From a bacterium (Candidatus Torokbacteria) CG_4_10_14_0_2_um_filter_35_8 (lineage in GTDB: Bacteria; Patescibacteriota; GCA-2792135): a stretch of 7,326 bases of DNA. The stretch is taken from assembly GCA_002792135.1 (NCBI GenBank), contig PFNU01000082.1, positions 1 through 7,326 of the forward strand, written 5' to 3'. The notes under the pieces are model-generated. The model did not search any database. It was not told the DNA's origin and worked only from the letters and a program-made list of their open reading frames with translations. This document shows, one piece after another, positions 5,825 to 7,326 of this stretch. Position numbers and translations under genes: made by a program. Every line of letters begins with the position of its first letter. Position 1 is the first letter of the stretch.

Positions 5825-6463
5825 CTAGACTCCTCTCTTGCTTGATGGCCAAATTATTTTATGAATTTGCAAGCCTATTCTCACATTGAGTTTATCAGAC
5901 AATACTTTATCAACTATCCACCTTGCTTTGATACCGCCTACTGGTTGAAATAAAACATTAGTTTGATTAGATAGTTTATACCTCTTAACGATGCTTTTGG
6001 CGAACTCATAATCCTTCTGTGTCCGCATGACAAATTTAATTTGGTCTTTCTTTTTAAGATAATTTAAGTTTTTAAAATACATTTTATCTGTCATACTAGA
6101 CGAAGGACACTTTATATCTAAAGAATATAGGACATTTTGGTTGTTCGGAAATTTACTTATGTTAATTGAACCATTAGTCTCGATACAAACTTTATAGTTT
6201 TCTTGTACTAATTTCTCAATCAATGAACCTGCTATTGGCTGTATTAGAGGTTCGCCGCCTGTTAGACAGACTAATTTATATGGCTGTTTGCGAACTTCCT
6301 TAACAATTTCGTTAAGGGTCATGTCGTGGCCTTTTGTATAGGCATATTTTGTATCGCAATAATTACACCTTAAATTGCAGCCCTTTGTTCTTATAAAAAA
6401 AGTTGGTAAGCCTGTTTGCACTCCTTCGCCTTGAATTGATAAAAAGATTTCATTTATTTTCAT
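5825..6463 (-). CDS. queE: 7-carboxy-7-deazaguanine synthase QueE (radical SAM)
   Basis: QueE converts 6-carboxy-5,6,7,8-tetrahydropterin to 7-carboxy-7-deazaguanine, the step that forms the 7-deazapurine ring on the way to preQ0, queuosine, archaeosine and deazaguanine antibiotics. The 212-residue protein begins MKINEIFLSIQGEG, the usual family start. It then has CNLRCNYCDTKYAY (cluster cysteines plus the CDT threonine that binds Mg2+ in characterised QueE), LTGGEPL, IETNGS, SLDIKCPSS, FQPVGG and the C-terminal IGLQIHKIIWPSSKRGV, so it looks complete. A TTG start at 6484 would add seven residues but overlaps the predicted transcription start, so the ATG at 6463 is preferred. It is the first intact gene of the operon. 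No folE, queD or queC is in the window, so substrate supply depends on genes elsewhere or uptake. Confidence 0.9.
   Translation of the reverse strand: MKINEIFLSIQGEGVQTGLPTFFIRTKGCNLRCNYCDTKYAYTKGHDMTLNEIVKEVRKQPYKLVCLTGGEPLIQPIAGSLIEKLVQENYKVCIETNGSINISKFPNNQNVLYSLDIKCPSSSMTDKMYFKNLNYLKKKDQIKFVMRTQKDYEFAKSIVKRYKLSNQTNVLFQPVGGIKARWIVDKVLSDKLNVRIGLQIHKIIWPSSKRGV
5830..5837 (-). promoter_or_regulatory. Shine-Dalgarno deciding the phosphoribosyltransferase start
   Basis: The minus strand reads GAGAGGAG inside the last codons of queE, 7 bases before the ATG at 5822. This is ideal spacing and argues against the ATG at 5852. Confidence 0.75.
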
Positions 6464-6487
6464 TCTGTCTATGATATCTTCCAATTT

Positions 6488-6516
6488 AGAATAATTTATT
6501 TTGTAATATTGGTCAA
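6488..6516 (-). promoter_or_regulatory. Sigma70-type promoter upstream of queE
   Basis: The minus strand has TTGACC (6511-6516), a 17-base spacer and TATTCT (6488-6493), matching the consensus at 5 of 6 and 4 of 6 positions with ideal spacing. Transcription would start near 6481, about 18 bases before the queE ATG at 6463. This rules against the TTG at 6484. The -35 overlaps the tail of the Nudix remnant, so the operon appears to have a promoter independent of it. Confidence 0.55.
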
Positions 6517-6821
6517 TAATCTGTGGATTCGGCAGATATTAATAACACCATAGGGCTTTTAGTTAACGATAGTTCTTTTAATTCTCTTAAGGCATTTTGT
6601 TCGTATGTTTCCCCGGCTTTGAGATGGTCCTCAAAGAAAGACTGCTGCTTGCTTAGGTCAGAATCTTTATTGGAAGAACACTGCTGGCATAAATCTCCTT
6701 TTTATCATTGACTATCCAAATATGAGTAATCCGATGCCAGGCTTTACGCTCTGAATGGACAACACCACGAGTCTTCCTAGTATTTAATTGTTTTTTTGTT
6801 TTTATCAACAATATATAGTAC
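6513..6821 (-). pseudogene. Frameshifted Nudix hydrolase (YfcD/IPP-isomerase-like) remnant
   Basis: Reading the minus strand in one frame from about 6811 gives TRGVVHSERKAWHRITHIWI then VNDKKEIY, the usual front half of this Nudix group. That frame stops at 6653-6655. Dropping to another frame after a run of three A/T pairs at 6691-6693 continues as CQQCSSNKDSDLSKQQSFF then EDHLKAGETYEQNALREL, the middle and Nudix box. Restoring one T gives EILCQQ, the family wording. A second frame change near the seven-base homopolymer at 6791-6797 would join an upstream YIVDKNKK segment. Key residues are also lost: the GG before H of the box reads ED, the PGxW segment reads LSKQ, and the REUxEE end lacks a residue. 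The gene ends at a TGA at 6513-6515. It is almost certainly inactive. The family assignment comes from recalled consensus, not a search. Confidence 0.62.
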
Positions 6822-7016
6822 TTCTTCTAGTGTAGATTGTTTGATTATATCACAGACCCCTATCTTTGAGTATTTTTTTTATTGAAATTTGAGGCGAGAA
6901 CGTGATAAAGCGGAGGCAATACAGGTGATTTTTTGGTAGAACGGACTTATGATTTAAGCAAAAGAATATGTATTATTTTAATAAACTAGTGTTGTGACAG
7001 TTCTTCTTCAGCATGA
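6822..7016. other. Gene-free stretch between the two Nudix remnants
   Basis: Apart from the extended -10 at 6844-6852 I see no coding frame, tRNA, repeat or hairpin of note. Stops occur in all frames I followed. Together with the remnants this makes 6485-7250 a stretch of more than 750 bases without an intact gene. Confidence 0.5.
6844..6852 (-). promoter_or_regulatory. Extended -10 promoter element
   Basis: The minus strand reads TGATATAAT: a perfect TATAAT with the TGn extension. The -35 region is weak, as is common for extended -10 promoters. Transcription would start near 6837, just before the Nudix remnant, so this may be the remnant's old promoter and could still feed the queE operon. 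Confidence 0.42.
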
Positions 7017-7244
7017 GGCAAAGATAATAAGTGGAACCGAGATTCTTTGAATGGGTTTGGTGATCAGACAAAAGAAGATGCGATCTTATACAAAGCATCG
7101 GTTAGAGAAGTACTGGGAGAAACGAATTTAAAAATAAAAGTTAGACAACTATATAATTTTAATTTATGTTGTCTTAGAAAAGAAAAAGGTAAAAAGAAGG
7201 AAGAAAACAATTTTTGTAACCATAGAACTTGTGAATATAGATAA
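7017..7244 (+). pseudogene. Probable MutT/MTH1-like Nudix remnant
   Basis: The plus-strand frame from 7017 reads GKDNKWNRDSLNGFGDQTKE and then DAILYKASVREVLGETNLKI followed by KVRQLYNF. This resembles the KWNGFGGK...REVxEETGL core of 8-oxo-dGTP-type Nudix enzymes, with the same number of residues between GFG and RE as in that family. The second and third glycine/lysine positions read D and Q, the first E of the EE pair is G, and the glycine after it is N. A TGA at 7014-7016 and a TAG further up cut off the N-terminal strands, and past about 7190 the frame turns into a lysine-rich tail; another frame there reads KKTIFVTIELVNIDK, which looks more like a Nudix strand. A decayed gene is the best reading, but a novel small protein starting at TTG 7047 cannot be excluded. 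Confidence 0.4.
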
Positions 7245-7250
7245 ATAGCA

Positions 7251-7326
7251 TGTATAGTTAACAGTCAAGGGTTACACTTTTTAGCTTTTCTTCAGGAGTA
7301 AGACCATTAAGAGTTAAATGTATTCT
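7251..7326 (-). mobile_element. End of an insertion sequence (IS3/IS481-like), truncated by the window
   Basis: A transposase C-terminus reads in from the window edge, and the DNA at 7251 begins TGTATAGTTAACAGTCAAGG, a TGT start typical of IS terminal repeats. The inner copy of the inverted repeat and the target duplication lie outside the window, so the exact boundary is a guess. Confidence 0.45.
7258..7326 (-). CDS. Transposase C-terminus (DDE/rve integrase core), partial
   Basis: The minus strand is open from the window edge for 22 codons to a TAA at 7258-7260. It encodes RIHLTLNGLTPEEKLKSVTL then DC. The pattern R-x-H-x-x-L-N-G-x-T-P-x-E-K-L is the standard ending of IS3- and IS481-type transposases, just after the catalytic DDE region. 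The upstream part, including the catalytic residues, is beyond the window, so whether the gene is intact is unknown. It points toward the queE operon, but the promoter at 6488-6516 makes read-through unnecessary. Confidence 0.6.
   Translation of the reverse strand, partial: RIHLTLNGLTPEEKLKSVTLDC

Noticed and set aside
5822..5852. Upstream ATG start for the phosphoribosyltransferase
   Set aside because: The ATG at 5822 has an ideally spaced GAGAGGAG site and the ten extra residues would overlap queE and match nothing in the family.
138..6484. Alternative genetic code with TGA recoded, as in some CPR lineages
   Set aside because: The ndk and kinase genes end at TGA in the expected place, and no intact gene has an internal TGA that needs reading as an amino acid.
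6523..6711. 62-codon plus-strand open frame
   Set aside because: It is the antisense shadow of the Nudix remnant, whose minus-strand reading carries recognisable motifs.
6935..6970. tRNA-like wording (TTGGTAGAACGGACTTATGA)
   Set aside because: It recalls a D-arm and anticodon arm, but I found no matching acceptor stem, no T-arm GGTTCGA sequence and no good anticodon stem.
1..7326. CRISPR array or toxin-antitoxin pair
   Set aside because: No regularly spaced repeats were seen. MazG-like here is a nucleotide hydrolase fold, not the MazE/MazF pair, and no small toxin gene is adjacent.

Overview
The window is an AT-rich bacterial stretch in which every intact gene lies on the minus strand, so transcription runs from high to low coordinates. 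The standard genetic code, TTG starts with strong AAGGAGG-type ribosome binding sites on some genes, compact proteins and the flavour of the Nudix remnant suggest an uncultivated small-genome bacterium of the Patescibacteria/CPR type. That placement is an inference from sequence style; there is no rRNA or other marker here.

Layout from upstream (right) to downstream (left). 7251-7326 looks like the end of an insertion sequence carrying the last 22 residues of a transposase. 6485-7250 has no intact gene. It holds two decayed Nudix hydrolase remnants on opposite strands and two promoter-like sites. From about 6463 to 1349 seven genes are packed head to tail with gaps of a few bases: QueE (7-carboxy-7-deazaguanine synthase), a Gpt-like purine phosphoribosyltransferase, a class I SAM methyltransferase, a MazG-like NTP pyrophosphohydrolase, a thymidylate-kinase-like P-loop kinase, a radical SAM/SPASM-like protein and a DegT-family PLP aminotransferase. 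Two genes of less AT-rich composition with strong ribosome binding sites follow: a divergent nucleoside diphosphate kinase and a DEDDh 3'-5' exonuclease. A strong hairpin terminator at 84-120 closes the unit, and a possible plus-strand gene end lies beyond it.

The most interesting reading is that the seven-gene block is one pathway acting on a modified purine. QueE would make a 7-deazaguanine base, the phosphoribosyltransferase would turn a base into a nucleotide, the kinase would phosphorylate a nucleotide, MazG would remove unwanted triphosphates, and the radical SAM protein, aminotransferase and methyltransferase would decorate the product. The individual family calls are mostly firm. The joint pathway is inference, because GTP cyclohydrolase, QueD and QueC are not in the window. 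The radical SAM gene deserves special attention: its CxxxCxxC motif lies upstream of every usual start codon in its frame.
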